Source: Dioscorea cayenensis subsp. rotundata (Eukaryota; Streptophyta; Magnoliopsida; Dioscoreales; Dioscoreaceae). Taken from it: a stretch of 64,000 nt of DNA. Positions within the stretch are counted from its first letter, which is position 1; every line of letters starts with the position of its first letter. The stretch spans positions 186,001-250,000 of the forward strand of contig NC_052495.1 of assembly GCF_009730915.1 (NCBI RefSeq), in the 5' to 3' direction. The notes under the pieces were generated by a model. It saw nothing but the letters and a program-made list of their open reading frames with translations, made no database searches and was not told where the DNA came from. Positions 10,437-22,900 of this stretch are shown piece after piece. The position numbers and the translations under genes are program-made.

Positions 10437-12876
10437 GGTGACAAGAAGACTTGGGGTTGGTAATGGTGTTTAAGAAAGGAGTGGTAAGATGAGAACAAAC
10501 ATGTTCAATGGTCTACAATTCCTTTTTAAAATGCCGTGGTATTTTAGTTGTCTGCTTCCCACTCTAAGCATACAACTTTGATTGTTTGTGGGGCAGGTCT
10601 GAGGGTGGGGGTGTGCCCAATTGTCAAGGCCTTCTAGATGGACTCTCACGTAAGTACTTATTTGTTTTTTCTTATTACTTTGGATCTGCATCCTGTTTTT
10701 CCTCTTAGATTTTTCTTGTTACCTGTATACCCTTTGGAAATTGCCAAATTACACATATGTTCTCCTATACTTTTTGGTTATGATGATTGAGTTTTTTTTT
10801 TACTATTTATTAATAATAGATAAAATTTGGTAAAATGTTTTTATATGTGTAGCTATAAATAGTTAACTTTTCATTTGTAGCCTATACAGTTATGGATTTT
10901 TAGATTTTTGCATGATTGTTTAGGCTTAAAAGTTGAAACCATGAGTGACCCATCATTATTTTATGTCAAAATGGATTACTTAAATTTCATGTGTAATTAA
11001 TGGCTTGAATTGATCTTTCGTTTATATTTCAGAGTTATAGCCTGTTATAAAATAAATTTATATTTATATAACTAATTAAAATAATTTAATGATGATATAG
11101 TCCTGATTCTATGATTATGGCAGTAATTTTAGCTTATTGTGAATTTGTGAGGGTATATAGGTAAAAGAACTTTATTGTTCTTTATGTATACGTGACAGTT
11201 GTTTAGTGGTGGGCGAGCTCTTAGATCGGTGTATTAGTTTTATAATTACTAGTGTGGAAATGTGATAAGATAAAGGGATTTGTTTGTTGGGGTTGATGTT
11301 GTGATCTAGAAGGTTATGGGCCTTAATGACTTTGAGGGCAAGCAAAGAATGGTGAGGTGAGGTCACACGTGTGGCATGATTTAGACTTGACTCCGACTTG
11401 GAATGATTCAATGGAGCATAAGAAGGGTTCTGGGGTAAAGAAATCAAATGGGGTTATTCTTCAAAATATTAAGAGAAGAAAATTAGGACTTTGATATTCT
11501 TGGGATTTTGAAAACTTACTTGTCAGTTTAATGACTAGTTAGAGATGAAAATTTGTATTGGATTTGTGCTGTGTTTGATAACCTTCACTGTTTTATAAAT
11601 TCTGTCAAATAACATGTATTTTTTTATGTTGAAATAAAAATATGGTTTATCTACTTATTTTTAAATATATATATATATATATTTGGTAGAATAAGATTAG
11701 AGATGTTATTACATGATTTATCTGCAATTAAGTGTCATCTCTATAGACGTGTTTTATTTTTGCATTAGAAGTTTTTATTTTATAAATTAATTTTTTTATC
11801 TATTTAATGATATTTATATTGATTTCGGGAAGAAAAACATTGTTATTGAGATTTAAAAAAATGAATAATAATCCAAATAACATTCGGTGAGATTTTATTA
11901 TATTTTAGATATGAAATTGGAATAAATGTATAATGGGATGGGGATGAAATAAATTTAAATAAAATCTCAAATTTTAAACTATTCTGAAATAAATGAACGG
12001 TTGTAGAACAAGGTCCACAGGATTGCTGGCGTTTAATTATGAGTTTCTTTGTGGTTGGACATCAGGTTTAAATTGAAATAAATGATGAATAGACAATAAC
12101 TATTGCTTTGTGTTTTGTTGGATCTTTTGGTTATCTGTTAAAAAATTTAAGGTTTAGATTGAATTTAGCAAAGGACAAGAAGTGCGCCATAAATTTTATA
12201 TTACAATTTACAATAGTAAGATCATTATGGGGATTTGTTTTAGAAAAAAAAAAAAAAGAATTAAGTTTGTTGAAAGGGAAATAATCAAATAAAGTGTGAG
12301 GTTTGAGCTCACGTCAAAACCAAAGATGAAAAAGAAAGTGCCGACCTAAGTCTAAATTCTCCGGCAAGCCCAATGTGACATGCACGGTTTTCATGCTTTA
12401 AGTGTTCGCTTTCACTTTCCACCTTTTATACATTTAATTTATTTTATGTTTTTTATAATCATGTATGAGTGAGTGATATTTCAATGTTTATTTTTATTTC
12501 TGACCTCAAAAAAATAATTCTAGTTATGAACTGTATGAAAATTTTTCTTTTCATTCTACTGATAGTACTACAGTTCATCCGTTTAATAGTTTTTTTTTAA
12601 TGTTTGATTTATGTTTATCTAAATCAATAATATAAGATGTAGGGATTAGCTAAAGCCTAAAGGGAATATTTTTGTGTAGCTCAAAAGCAAAACTGAATGT
12701 TTACATCAAGTTCATAAATATTTGAAGTATATATAGAGAGAGAGAAAACCAGATTTTTTTCTCTTTGATAATAATTTAATTCATATGTGGCTGACGAAAT
12801 TAATGATCTATATAAAGTATTTAAAAACTTATAATAAGCAGATATTCGGACGTTTCTTTGTGAATCTCAGACAGGA
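10437..12876. other. Intergenic, AT-rich, no gene recognised
   Basis: This holds the promoter side of the preceding minus-strand gene, then AT-rich sequence with a (TA)n tract near 11667-11681 and a short GA run near 12733-12745, up to the assembly gap. Open frames touching the gap are artefacts of translated Ns. Confidence 0.6.
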
Positions 12877-13876
12877 NNNNNNNNNNNNNNNNNNNNNNNN
12901 NNNNNNNNNNNNNNNNNNNNNNNNNNNNNNNNNNNNNNNNNNNNNNNNNNNNNNNNNNNNNNNNNNNNNNNNNNNNNNNNNNNNNNNNNNNNNNNNNNNN
13001 NNNNNNNNNNNNNNNNNNNNNNNNNNNNNNNNNNNNNNNNNNNNNNNNNNNNNNNNNNNNNNNNNNNNNNNNNNNNNNNNNNNNNNNNNNNNNNNNNNNN
13101 NNNNNNNNNNNNNNNNNNNNNNNNNNNNNNNNNNNNNNNNNNNNNNNNNNNNNNNNNNNNNNNNNNNNNNNNNNNNNNNNNNNNNNNNNNNNNNNNNNNN
13201 NNNNNNNNNNNNNNNNNNNNNNNNNNNNNNNNNNNNNNNNNNNNNNNNNNNNNNNNNNNNNNNNNNNNNNNNNNNNNNNNNNNNNNNNNNNNNNNNNNNN
13301 NNNNNNNNNNNNNNNNNNNNNNNNNNNNNNNNNNNNNNNNNNNNNNNNNNNNNNNNNNNNNNNNNNNNNNNNNNNNNNNNNNNNNNNNNNNNNNNNNNNN
13401 NNNNNNNNNNNNNNNNNNNNNNNNNNNNNNNNNNNNNNNNNNNNNNNNNNNNNNNNNNNNNNNNNNNNNNNNNNNNNNNNNNNNNNNNNNNNNNNNNNNN
13501 NNNNNNNNNNNNNNNNNNNNNNNNNNNNNNNNNNNNNNNNNNNNNNNNNNNNNNNNNNNNNNNNNNNNNNNNNNNNNNNNNNNNNNNNNNNNNNNNNNNN
13601 NNNNNNNNNNNNNNNNNNNNNNNNNNNNNNNNNNNNNNNNNNNNNNNNNNNNNNNNNNNNNNNNNNNNNNNNNNNNNNNNNNNNNNNNNNNNNNNNNNNN
13701 NNNNNNNNNNNNNNNNNNNNNNNNNNNNNNNNNNNNNNNNNNNNNNNNNNNNNNNNNNNNNNNNNNNNNNNNNNNNNNNNNNNNNNNNNNNNNNNNNNNN
13801 NNNNNNNNNNNNNNNNNNNNNNNNNNNNNNNNNNNNNNNNNNNNNNNNNNNNNNNNNNNNNNNNNNNNNNNNNNNN
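12877..13876. other. Assembly gap, 1000 N
   Basis: Exactly 1000 consecutive N. A round number suggests a placeholder of unknown true length. Confidence 0.99.
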
Positions 13877-16690
13877 TCAGTTACGTATTGCTCACATGCC
13901 AGAAGTTTCATGTTATTTATCAATGATAAGAATAGATGGAGCACCCCAAATAGCAACCCTCTCCTTCCCTAGATGTTTCATGTTTATGTTATTCTTGTGG
14001 TGCCTGTGGTCCCCAAAAAAACAATAGTACAACAATTACTATATGTATGTATGTATGTATATATATATACATATATATTATTTATTACAGACAAAAACGA
14101 AAGAATTGTGTGTATATATTATGTCAACGAAAAAAAATTGAAGACAATAGTACAACAATTATATTATAGTTCATGATTTTTTAAGTTTTTTTAATATAAT
14201 TACTTAAAAATCCTTTTATCTATTTCACTTGATATCTATTGTTTATTATTCCAGTGGATGATATCCAACTTTAATCTAAATAAGATTCTAATATTAATTT
14301 ATTCCATAATAGAATTTAAACATGTGATGGCACAAAAATTTGTTTTTCATTAATATAAGTAAAATGTTAAAAAAAATTATATATTTTACAAATGGAAAAG
14401 ATAGTCCTGTAAATTTTAACTTTATTCTCTTATAATTTTTTTTTTGTGACAAAGGCTAGAAGCACCATCATGAAACTTTTTTTTGATATATTTATCTATG
14501 AAATATATCTTTTGTAACTCTTATTTACTCAATTTATTTTATAGTTTATTCGCTTTATAAAAAAAAATTAATTAGACTTAAATTTATTTGAGCTTGACAA
14601 AATAAAAATTTAAAATTTTTTATGTAAATATTTTTTTAAAATGAATAAACTACTATTTATATTATTCACCATCAACAATTAGACTTCTCATCTTTTCACA
14701 TGAGATTTTTTACCATCAATAAATATATCTAAGTATTCTTAAAAAAATGATATGTAAAACAACTTTAAGTTTAAACAAATCAATTGATGTTTTAGTTTGG
14801 TATAATATTATGTGTATATATAAATATCTTTAATTTTGAATCGTATACATACAAGATAAGGATACAGATGCTTGTTGCTCGTGTTGCTATGCATTTCTGT
14901 ATTTTCCTTTAAATGGGGTGCTTGTTGCCTATTTATTAAAAAAAATTATAATTGATAATTCTTAAAATTATTTTCCAATTTTTAAGTATAGTGCATATTT
15001 AATTTTTAAACTTTTGTGAAGATAAAATAAACTTGTAAGATTCAAAATAACTATAAACAAGTGAATAAATAAAAAGAATGTTTGCATGAGAAATATTTTT
15101 AAAGTGAAAGTGAAGGTTATGTGAATTTAATAAAAAATGTTTGCATGAACATTATTGTGTGTGCCTCAAATTGTCGCCATTTTTTTAAAATAAAATAAAA
15201 TAATAATGAGAAGGGATGGCGGACATGCGTTAGATTGTGCCCATAATTTGGGTGGTTGTTGTTGTTGATTTGTGTGTGTGTGTGTGTGTGTTTTATTGAC
15301 AACATTTTAATCAAGTTTTTTTTTTTCATGATTTGGGGCAAAAAGAATTTATAACTTGGGCCATCAAAGTCCTTTGAAAGAAATTTATTTTAAACTTTTT
15401 TTCATTGTAATTGTTAAAAAAATAACAAGATATTTGTAAAATCATTATGCTTATTTTTTTGTAAAAAAATGAAATTTATAGGTTTCTTATAATATAAAAA
15501 GTTTTTTTTTTTTAAGTTGGCAGTTGTCATTAAGGGAAGCATTAGGGCTTTAGTAGTTTTTGACTTTTTTTTAATTGGATGAAATACATTATATAAACAA
15601 GGCTAAATAATTTAACTTTACTTCTCTCAATGTCATTCATGTAAAAAATTATGAATCTTGTCCTTTTATATGATTTAATGCATGTGCTGGCTGTGTTTCA
15701 GAGCACATAAAAATAATGCAAGTAATACAGTACAGTGCAAATATATTGCCTTTGAGTTAAAATGCAAGTCATTTTTTTTAAATTTTGTTGGGATCATATA
15801 TGTAAGAGTACTTTGCCCATTTTTATTTTAATCAAAGATAATTTTATTTTTAGTTGTGTTGTATTTAGTAAAAAATATTAACATGGTTTTTGGGTAGACA
15901 TTTTTTTAGACCAGTTGTTTCTTCATGTTACATTAAAAAGAAGTAAAGTTATCTTTGAATTCATATATTATACATACATATATGCATAAAATCTAAATAT
16001 TTTGATGTCCATAAAAAAGTTTTGAGATGTTATAGAAGTTATGATTAGAAGCACAAATCCAAAATTCAATTCTTCTATGAGATACTATTTATTTGTCCAT
16101 TTTAATTGATTTACCGTTAAAATTAATTGATAGTATCTCAAAGAAGATAAAATAGAATTGGAGTATATATCCATAAATATAAATTTTTAAAAAATACAAA
16201 CATTTATAAGTTTTGTAGTTTGTTTTTTTAGACAAATAAGAAAAGCAGAAGTGAAGAGTGTGAAGAAGGCAATGATGGAAAAGATATTTGTGTATAAAAT
16301 AAAATAAATAAAAATGTGGAGAGTTTCTAGGAGCTTGATTCATTAAAAAAGTACATGCTTGTAGTCCTTTTTTTTTTTTAACAAAATTTCCCAAACTTTG
16401 AAGAAATCTCATTGGTTCAATAAAAAAAAGTCTTAGATAACAAGATTATCTATGTTCGGAACTGTACTTCTACCTTTCCAAGAAAACTGATTGCCACTTT
16501 TTTACTTTTCCTCATATATATATATTTTAATTTTCAATGTGTCCCCATAAAAATTGATTAGTTGCAAGAATCAGGTAATTATTTCGATTGGGGATGAGAA
16601 AGCAAACATGGGACAATAAGATTAAGGAGATTAAAATGTTTTGATTTATTTGGATAGTTCATTTAAAAAGTCTACTCCCAATGAACTTTA
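13877..16690. other. AT-rich intergenic, no gene recognised
   Basis: Very AT-rich, with (TA)n at about 14058-14077 and a (TG)n tract of about 10 repeats near 15271-15291. No coding exon or RNA gene was seen. Confidence 0.6.
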
Positions 16691-17374
16691 GGAGCGTTTG
16701 GTTCAGTGTAACTGAAAATCCATGAATTTTATAATACAGTGCAGTCAAATTTATTGTTTGGTTAAATGTACTATAGATGTTGTATTATAGGATTTTGTAT
16801 TTGATAAGAGATATTTATAAATTTGAAATTAATTTTTTTTTACATTATAAATATTTTAATGATTTTAAGTACCGTATTAATTAATTTAACTATTAATTTT
16901 ATTATTAAATTAGTTTATTAAATTTATTAGTATATTTATTTATTTATTTTATTATATTTTATAATTTTTAAATTTAATTTTTAACCCAATAAAAATATAT
17001 TTTGAACTTTTCATATATTTTTAGCATGTTATTAATGATTTTAATTATCGCATTGATCATTTTATCTCTTAATTTTATTATTAAATTAATTGTCAAAGTA
17101 ATTATTAAATTTATTATTAAATTTTATAATTTTTTACTCCACAAAAATATCCATAAATGTTTAATCATGGTCAAATATAGGTCACAAGTTATGCATTTGA
17201 AGAAATTTAAAGATAAGGGATTTGGTTTTACGGCCAAATGTAAAACTAAATCCCTCATTGGATGTAATATGAGTTACATTGGTTTTTGAAATCATGTGAA
17301 CCAAACACTGGATTTCAGAAAACCCAGTAACTCAAGTTACATGTAACTCAAAAACCCTCCAAACAAATACTACC
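16691..17374. mobile_element. Tourist-like (PIF/Harbinger-type) MITE, ~684 bp
   Basis: The left end is TTA|GGAGCGTTTGGTTCAGTG and the right end is CCAAACAAATACTACC|TTA. The reversed right end, GGTAGTATTTGTTTGG, resembles the left end, and both ends are flanked by TTA, the target-site duplication expected of PIF/Harbinger elements. Just inside, both sides carry GTAACT and GTTACATGTAACT words. The interior is AT-rich and non-coding, with two diverged ~180 bp repeats ('TTAATTTTATTATTAAATTA' in each). The termini are imperfect, so the superfamily call is tentative. Confidence 0.55.
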
Positions 17375-17470
17375 TTAAAGAGCCTGAGAAAACAACTTGT
17401 GTGAATGGTGCCTTGTTTACCATAATAATGTTAATTTCCACGAAAATCTTGAGATAATGATGACAGAATA

Positions 17471-17514
<44 letters not shown>

Positions 17515-18950
17515 AAAAGTGTATATTGGAGTTTTTTTAAAAAAATTATCATAAATTAAAATTTATAAAAGAGTTAGAAAATTTAAAAATATTTGAAAAT
17601 TTAAATTTTAAAAAAAATCCTGATACCGGGGATAAAACAAAGTGAAAACGGTGATGAAACAAAAAAAAATCAGAAGGAGAGGACAACTCAGACATTTTTT
17701 TAAAGATTTATTTATACGTATGACAACAGCTCTATTTCTTCTCTTTTGAAGTTAAATTTATATATTTTCTTACTAATTATATTATTTTATTTATATTAAT
17801 ATATTTAAAATATTATTTTGTTAAATATAATTAATATAGCATTTAATTGGTGGTTCAAACTTGTTAAAATTAATTTTAACCCTGAAAATATATACATGTA
17901 TTTATTATATTTAGACATATAGTTTTCTTTTTTCTATTCTCAAAAGTATTATATTTAAAAAAATCCAAATAAGACACTTCACCACTCCTCAAAATAAATA
18001 AATAAATGGGTCTTTGGATTAAGACAAAAATAACTCAATAATTTGAAAACAAAGAGCGGCATAAATTGAATAAACTTAAAATAATAATAAATTATATTAT
18101 CATACCGGTTTGACTCAAGATTAAGGAACTCAAAATATGATTTATCGAGATATGCTCAGACATGGTAATTGAATTTTAACTTAAAAGATTTTAACTTAGT
18201 TTTATCTATCTGAAAATTGAAATTAATTAAAATCTAAAACTACATCGCATTACATCAAATATATCATGCAAAACCTCATCCTTGAGACATGATTAAATTG
18301 ATAAAAACATCCTGGTCACACATCAAAAGAGAAACAAAATTCTTTCAAACTATAAATTGAGAATAAACCCTAGAAACTCAAGGGCTAAATCTAAGGCTTA
18401 AAAATGAATTACAAATAGAAACAACTTTAGAATTTAAAAAAAGAAAAAAGAAAAATCTCACAGAACCAACAAACATCAATGAAAATAATTAAAAATATGC
18501 ACAAAACTCCAAGATCCTACCTTGGAAGTAAAAACAAAACAACTCTCAATAAGAAGCCTTGCCGGCGGCACCACCATGAAGGAAAGGAAAGGGAGATTGA
18601 GATTTTTTTACAACTATAAGAGATCATGAGCAGTTGAGATATATTTGGTAACCGCTAGGGATAAAAATAAGGTTATAAAATTTAAAAAATCAATGGCTAT
18701 AATAAAAAAAAATTATCAACAACTAAATGGAGTCCACAACCAATCTAATTTTCAGTAGCGAAATGTGAATTTAGCACCACATTGGCTTATCTTGAACGTG
18801 AGATTGGAAGTGAAAAAAAATCCATGCCACTAATTGTTTATATGGTTTTCTTTTAATTCCTAATTCCATTAGGAATTTATAATTGAAATAAAAATAATAA
18901 TAAGATATTAAAAAAATGAAAATGAATAAAAGAGAGGGAAAAAGAGGGAG
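17375..18950. other. AT-rich intergenic with an (AAT)n microsatellite
   Basis: An (ATA/AAT)n run of about 14 triplets lies at 17470-17511. Around 18535-18595 a GC-richer patch (GCCTTGCCGGCGGCACCACC) is followed by a GGAAAGG run. It looks like a leader or repeat remnant, but no frame supports a protein. Confidence 0.55.
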
Positions 18951-18959
18951 TTTGAAGTT

Positions 18960-19857
18960 TAAAAAGAATTTAAATTCAGTGATAAGAATTGATTAAAATT
19001 TTGATTCTCACGTGATTGAGGATTTTCCGGGGTGTTGAGGATTTTTTTGGGGAAACGGATGCTAAAAAAAGAAAACGAGAAAAAGAAGAGGAAAGAGATA
19101 TATATATATATATATATATAAAGATATATCATATATATATATATATGAATAATAATAAAAAGGGAGGGAAATTCAAAAATAAATAAATAAATAAAAGTAA
19201 ATAATAATAAATACAAAAAGGAGATTATGGATAGGGATCGAATTTTGAATTCAAAAATTTAAAAAAATAAAAAGAAAATCTCTCCCGTGAGTTGGAGATT
19301 CTTGAGGTGTTGAGGATTTTTGGGACAAAAAAGGGGACGAGAGGAGAGACGGAAAAAAAGGATAGAAAAAAAGAGAAAAATACGGAGAGTTTTAAAAAGA
19401 AAAGTGAGAATGAAAAGAGAGAGAAAAGAAAAAAAGAAAAAAGTAGCAGAGAAAAAAGAGGAGAGATAGAACAGAGAGGAGGAAAGAAGGAGAGACGGAG
19501 GAAGGAGAAAAAAAGGCGGGGGAAGAGAAGAGAGAAGAAGATAGAGAGAGAAAGACGGCGAGAGCGTTGGATGACAAAACAAAAAGAAACGATGGGGTTC
19601 GGGATAAAAAGAGAGTACTTATGTTTCTTTAGAGAAAAAATCCACTGTTGTGTAATCCTCGCCTGAGTTTTTGCACATGCTGTGTGCATTTAAATAAGAA
19701 TATATGTATATATATATATATATATGATTTTCATTCATTTAAAGAGCAATAGATGCCCGTACATGCACACTCCTTTCTCTTTCTAAAAAGAATATATATA
19801 TATAGTTTCTCTTTTTATGCATGCATGTACATGCATTATCATGATTCATTTTTCTCT

Positions 19858-19893
<36 letters not shown>

Positions 19894-19930
19894 ATTGCTT
19901 TCCATGCATTTAAGGAAAAAAGTCCATGCA
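18960..19930. repeat. Purine-biased and TA-rich repeat block
   Basis: Two diverged segments sharing 'GTGTTGAGGATTTTT.GGG' occur at about 19032 and 19307 (period about 275 bp). They are followed by a strand-asymmetric purine run at about 19330-19590, almost all A and G on the plus strand. Then come three related units holding (TA)n plus a CATGCA-rich word (TTTCATTCATTTAAAGAG, CATGCATGTACATGCA, CCATGCATTTAAGG) at 19680-19935. The frames in the purine run encode only Lys/Arg/Glu (or Phe/Leu/Ser on the other strand) and are not genes. Confidence 0.6.
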
Positions 19931-20071
19931 CGTGCATGCATTCATAGCATGGGTTTCTTTCTTTCTCTTGTTTTCACTCTCCTTCTCTCGCAATCTCCGA
20001 ACTATGCATATATGCTTCGAAGCATGCTCGTCTTCTCTCTCAAGAGCATCATTAGCATCATCAACGGCAAT

Positions 20072-20390
20072 ATGGGCGGTGGTAGCCGGATGAGATCTTG
20101 CTTCGACGAGGACCACAACTCAACCCAACTCAATGACGTTACTGTCCGGCGAGTCCTCGTCGACGAGCTTCCATTCACATTAAGTCGGTTAAAGAAATTC
20201 TTCCCGCCATCCCTCTCCTCCTCGCTGCCTGGCCTTTGTACTAGATCACTCAAGGCTTCGTTCTCACTGGCGTTTGGGATCATCGGTCACGAGTGTGGCC
20301 GCCATACCTTCTCCAACTACTCTCTTCTTTCTACTCTTTTGGTTGAAAGTTTCAGAGCGCCACCGCCATGGCTGATCTCGAGCTTCTCCT
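20072..20390 (+). pseudogene. FAD2-type omega-6 fatty acid desaturase fragment, broken
   Basis: FAD2 enzymes sit in the ER membrane and put the delta-12 double bond into oleate on phosphatidylcholine. From the ATG at 20072 the frame reads MGGGSRM, then about 25 residues on RVLVDELPFTLSRLKKFFPP, then SLAFGIIGHECGRHTFSNYS. This matches the FAD2 order: N-terminal MGAGGRM, the PFTL.QIKKAIPPH segment, and histidine box 1. Breaks: the stretch between PPH and AFGIIGHECGHH is much shortened; box 1 is HECGRH, with Arg replacing a ligand His; and near 20330-20345 similarity moves to the +1 frame (LFFLLFWLKVSERHRH against FAD2 LLVPYFSWKYSHRRHH), where it soon meets a stop. The rest of the roughly 380-residue enzyme is missing, apart from a doubtful CLERD echo near 20450. 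Not a functional desaturase. Confidence 0.7.
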
Positions 20391-20769
20391 TCTGCTTGGG
20401 TTCTTATAGCATCGGAGAAGCAAGTAAAAAGGAGGGAAACAAGGCATGTTGCTTGGAAAGAGACTTCGGCCTCCGATGCGGCGAACGACGAGCATGACCG
20501 AGTCCATCCCTGATGTTGGAGTCCTTGAAACGATGAAGCCTCAAGCTGAGCAAAACCAGAGAAATGGCTGCGCCGGTGGATGTCCCCGAGTTGAGCACTA
20601 TATAAGGTTTGAATGCAGGCCACAATAAACTTTACAGTATCAATGAAGATTAGCAGTCAAAATTATGTAATGCAAGCTTGATGCTTCTCTACTTCCTTAT
20701 CCTATCCTTTTTGTTCTTGATGGTGAGAAGAAATGAGAAGAGTTGCAGGATGTGATGATACTTTAAAAA

Positions 20770-21190
20770 AAAAAGAAGTGTTAAAAAAAATTTCCTTGAA
20801 GTAAAAAAAATGAAAGAAAGGAGGGAAAAATAAAAAAATGATGAAAGGTGAGAAAAAAGAGGAAAAAAAATATGGAAAAAATGAAGGGTGATTTTAAAAA
20901 GAGAGAGAAGGAAAAAAATATGGAAAAAGATGAAGGGTGAATTTAGAGAGAGAAGGAAAAAAATATGGAAAAAGATGAAGGGTGAATTTAAAAAGAGAGA
21001 GGAGGAAAAAAATATGGAAAAAAATGGAAGGGTGAGTTGAAAAAAGAGAAAAAAATAGGGAAAAAAATGGAAGGGTGAGTAAAAATAAGAGAAGAAAAGG
21101 AAAAATATGGGAAAATGAAAGGATGGGTTAAAAAAAGAAAGAGTAAAAAAATGAGAAAGTAAAGGATGAATTTGAGTGGGGGGTATTTTG
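20770..21190. repeat. ~47-53 bp purine-rich minisatellite, about 7 copies
   Basis: The unit resembles AGAGAGAAGGAAAAAAATAT followed by GGAAAAAGATGAAGGGTGAATTTA. The best-kept copies lie at about 20865-21050, and divergence increases towards 21180. The plus strand is nearly free of C. The Phe/Leu-rich frame on the other strand is a by-product of the repeat. Confidence 0.8.
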
Positions 21191-21232
21191 GTAATTTCAT
21201 TTTTTTGCAAGGCCTCCTATATAAAAAAATCT

Positions 21233-21660
21233 TATGAAATTTCTCTCATTCCACCATGAAGCCTTGGCTTTTCTTGCAGAATGAGAATTTCTATGAAATT
21301 TCTCTCATTCCACCTGGAGCTTCGACTTTTTCTTGGGAGAATGAGAATTTCCATGAAATTTCTCTCATTCCACCATGAAGGTTTGGCTTTTTTTGGGAGT
21401 AACGAATTTCTATGAAATTTCTCTCATTCCACCTCGAGCCTTGGTTTTCTTGAGAATGAGAAATTTCCCATGAAATTTCTCTCATTCCACCTGAAGTCTT
21501 GACTTCCAGGGAGTAACGAGAAATTTTTTTCATGAAATTTCTCTCATTCCACCTGAAGTCTCGATTTTCTAGGGGTAATCGAGAAATTTTTTTCATAATT
21601 TTCTCAATTCCACCTGAAGTTTTGACACTTTTTGGGGTAAAAAAATTTTTTTCATAAAAA
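21233..21660. repeat. ~60 bp minisatellite, about 7 copies
   Basis: The unit resembles TATGAAATTTCTCTCATTCC followed by ACCTGAAGTCTTGACTTTTCTTGGGAGTAATGAGAATT. Copies start near 21233, 21293, 21353, 21411, 21470, 21532 and 21593. It directly follows the purine-rich minisatellite but has an unrelated unit. The open frame on the minus strand repeats GGMREIS and is only the repeat read through. Confidence 0.85.
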
Positions 21661-22080
21661 AATCAAACCATTTCTTCAAGCTCACTTTGAGGTCTTTTGA
21701 CACTCATTGGAGTAAAAAAAGTGAAATGAAAAGAAGAATAAAAAAATTCCTTGAAGTGATAAAAAAAATGAATGAAAAGTTCACAAAAAAAATATCTCTC
21801 GTCAACACTCATAAAAAAAGAGAAGAGTTGACAAAGATTTTCTTGAAACTCACTTGGATGTCTTTTCGACACCCGTTGGAGTGAAAAGGAGGTGTAATAA
21901 AAAAATGAAAAATCTTTTTCTTGAAATGAAAGGAAGAGTAAAAAAATGAAAAATTTCACGGAGAAAAAATGATGATAAAAAAATGAATGAAAAATTTAAA
22001 AATGCTTCTCGTCAACATTCATCGAAAAAAAGTTGAGTTAGCAAAGATTTTTTTCTAAGCCCATTATAAGATCTCTTTCA
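21661..22080. repeat. ~170 bp degenerate tandem repeat, 2-3 copies
   Basis: Blocks at about 21680-21840 and 21850-22050 share 'CTCACTT.GA.GTCTTTTGACAC', 'TTGGAGT.AAA', 'AATGAATGAAAA', 'CTCGTCAACA.TCAT' and 'GAGTTGACAAAGATTTT'. It continues the run of tandem arrays. Confidence 0.65.
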
Positions 22081-22900
22081 AAAGAGTTTGAGGATCATTT
22101 TAAAAATCAAGTCAAAATTATCAAGTTAATGACCCTAGCCATGTTAAAGGTCACGACTTTATCAAATGGTCAAGGCTCAAAAGCATTGAAGAGCTAAGAC
22201 CTAAATGCATCGCGTAAACGACAAACGCAACTCAAGTTTTTAAGCGTACTAAAGCCAAAGACTTGAGGAGTTTCACAAGTCAAGGAGTCGGAGATTTTAG
22301 AAGCGCAAAGAGCCAAGGTCTTCAAATGATAAAAAGAAGCAAAAGTGGCCAAGTAAGCAACTCGTAAATGTAGAGTGGGCTGCAGACTTGGACTAAGCTC
22401 ATGTTTCAAGACACAAACCCACATAAAAAGAAATTGAGGAGAGCTACATCCACAAAGCTAAAAGGATCTTCTGACACACTTTCAGTATAGGAGCTAAGAG
22501 CGCCAGCTAAAAAATAAATTTTGAAGAGCATGATAGAAATAGCTCTTTCTAAAAAAAATCTCTTGTTAAGCTCTCTTAGAGAATAAAGCTTTTCTTCTTT
22601 TGTATTCTTGTCTATGATCATGTATTCGCATGCATCTTTGAAATAAAAATATAAAAAAATTATCATGTTTACTCGCTTACTTCTCATTCACACTTGTTTC
22701 TTAATCGGAGGTTCCCATGACATTGTTCGGGGTAATTAATATGGGGCTTGCCCCTAATAGGAGTCACGAACCCGCAATCATCTGAAATATAAAAAAATTT
22801 AAATTTTGATTTGTGATCCATGCTTTTCAACCGGTCAATCCTAATCAAAGGCCGGGTGGAAAGAAAGGAGCCCACACTAATATTTATGATTTTGTTAGAA
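22080..22900. repeat. LTR-like or other dispersed repeat remnant
   Basis: Non-coding sequence with an LTR-like texture: a leader-like run of AAGTCAAGG/AAAGCCAAAGAC words, then CTCTTAGAGAATAAAGCTTT and TTGTCTATGATCATGTATTC, then 'TTAATCGGAGGTTCCCATGA'. No matching second LTR, primer-binding site or polyprotein frame was found. Class is uncertain. Confidence 0.3.

Noticed and set aside
12785..13972. Long open frames on both strands across 12785-13972 and 55507-56638
   Set aside because: They consist almost entirely of translated Ns in the two assembly gaps.
19225..19689. Open frames rich in Lys/Arg/Glu (plus) or Phe/Leu/Ser (minus)
   Set aside because: They are the direct translation of a purine-only tract; low complexity, no domain, no start context.
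20590..20612. TATA-box-like CACTATATAAGG near 20598 as a promoter
   Set aside because: No gene begins downstream within the next kilobase; only minisatellite follows.
20689..21210. 173-codon Phe/Leu-rich frame on the minus strand, membrane-protein-like
   Set aside because: It is a read-through of the 50-bp minisatellite; repeated FFHIFF words follow the DNA period.
21291..21596. 101-codon minus-strand frame with repeated GGMREIS
   Set aside because: A by-product of the 60-bp minisatellite, whose unit length is near a multiple of three.
21233..21660. CRISPR-like pattern of regular repeats
   Set aside because: Eukaryotic minisatellite: repeats diverge, there are no unique spacers of fixed length, and the window is a plant nuclear genome.
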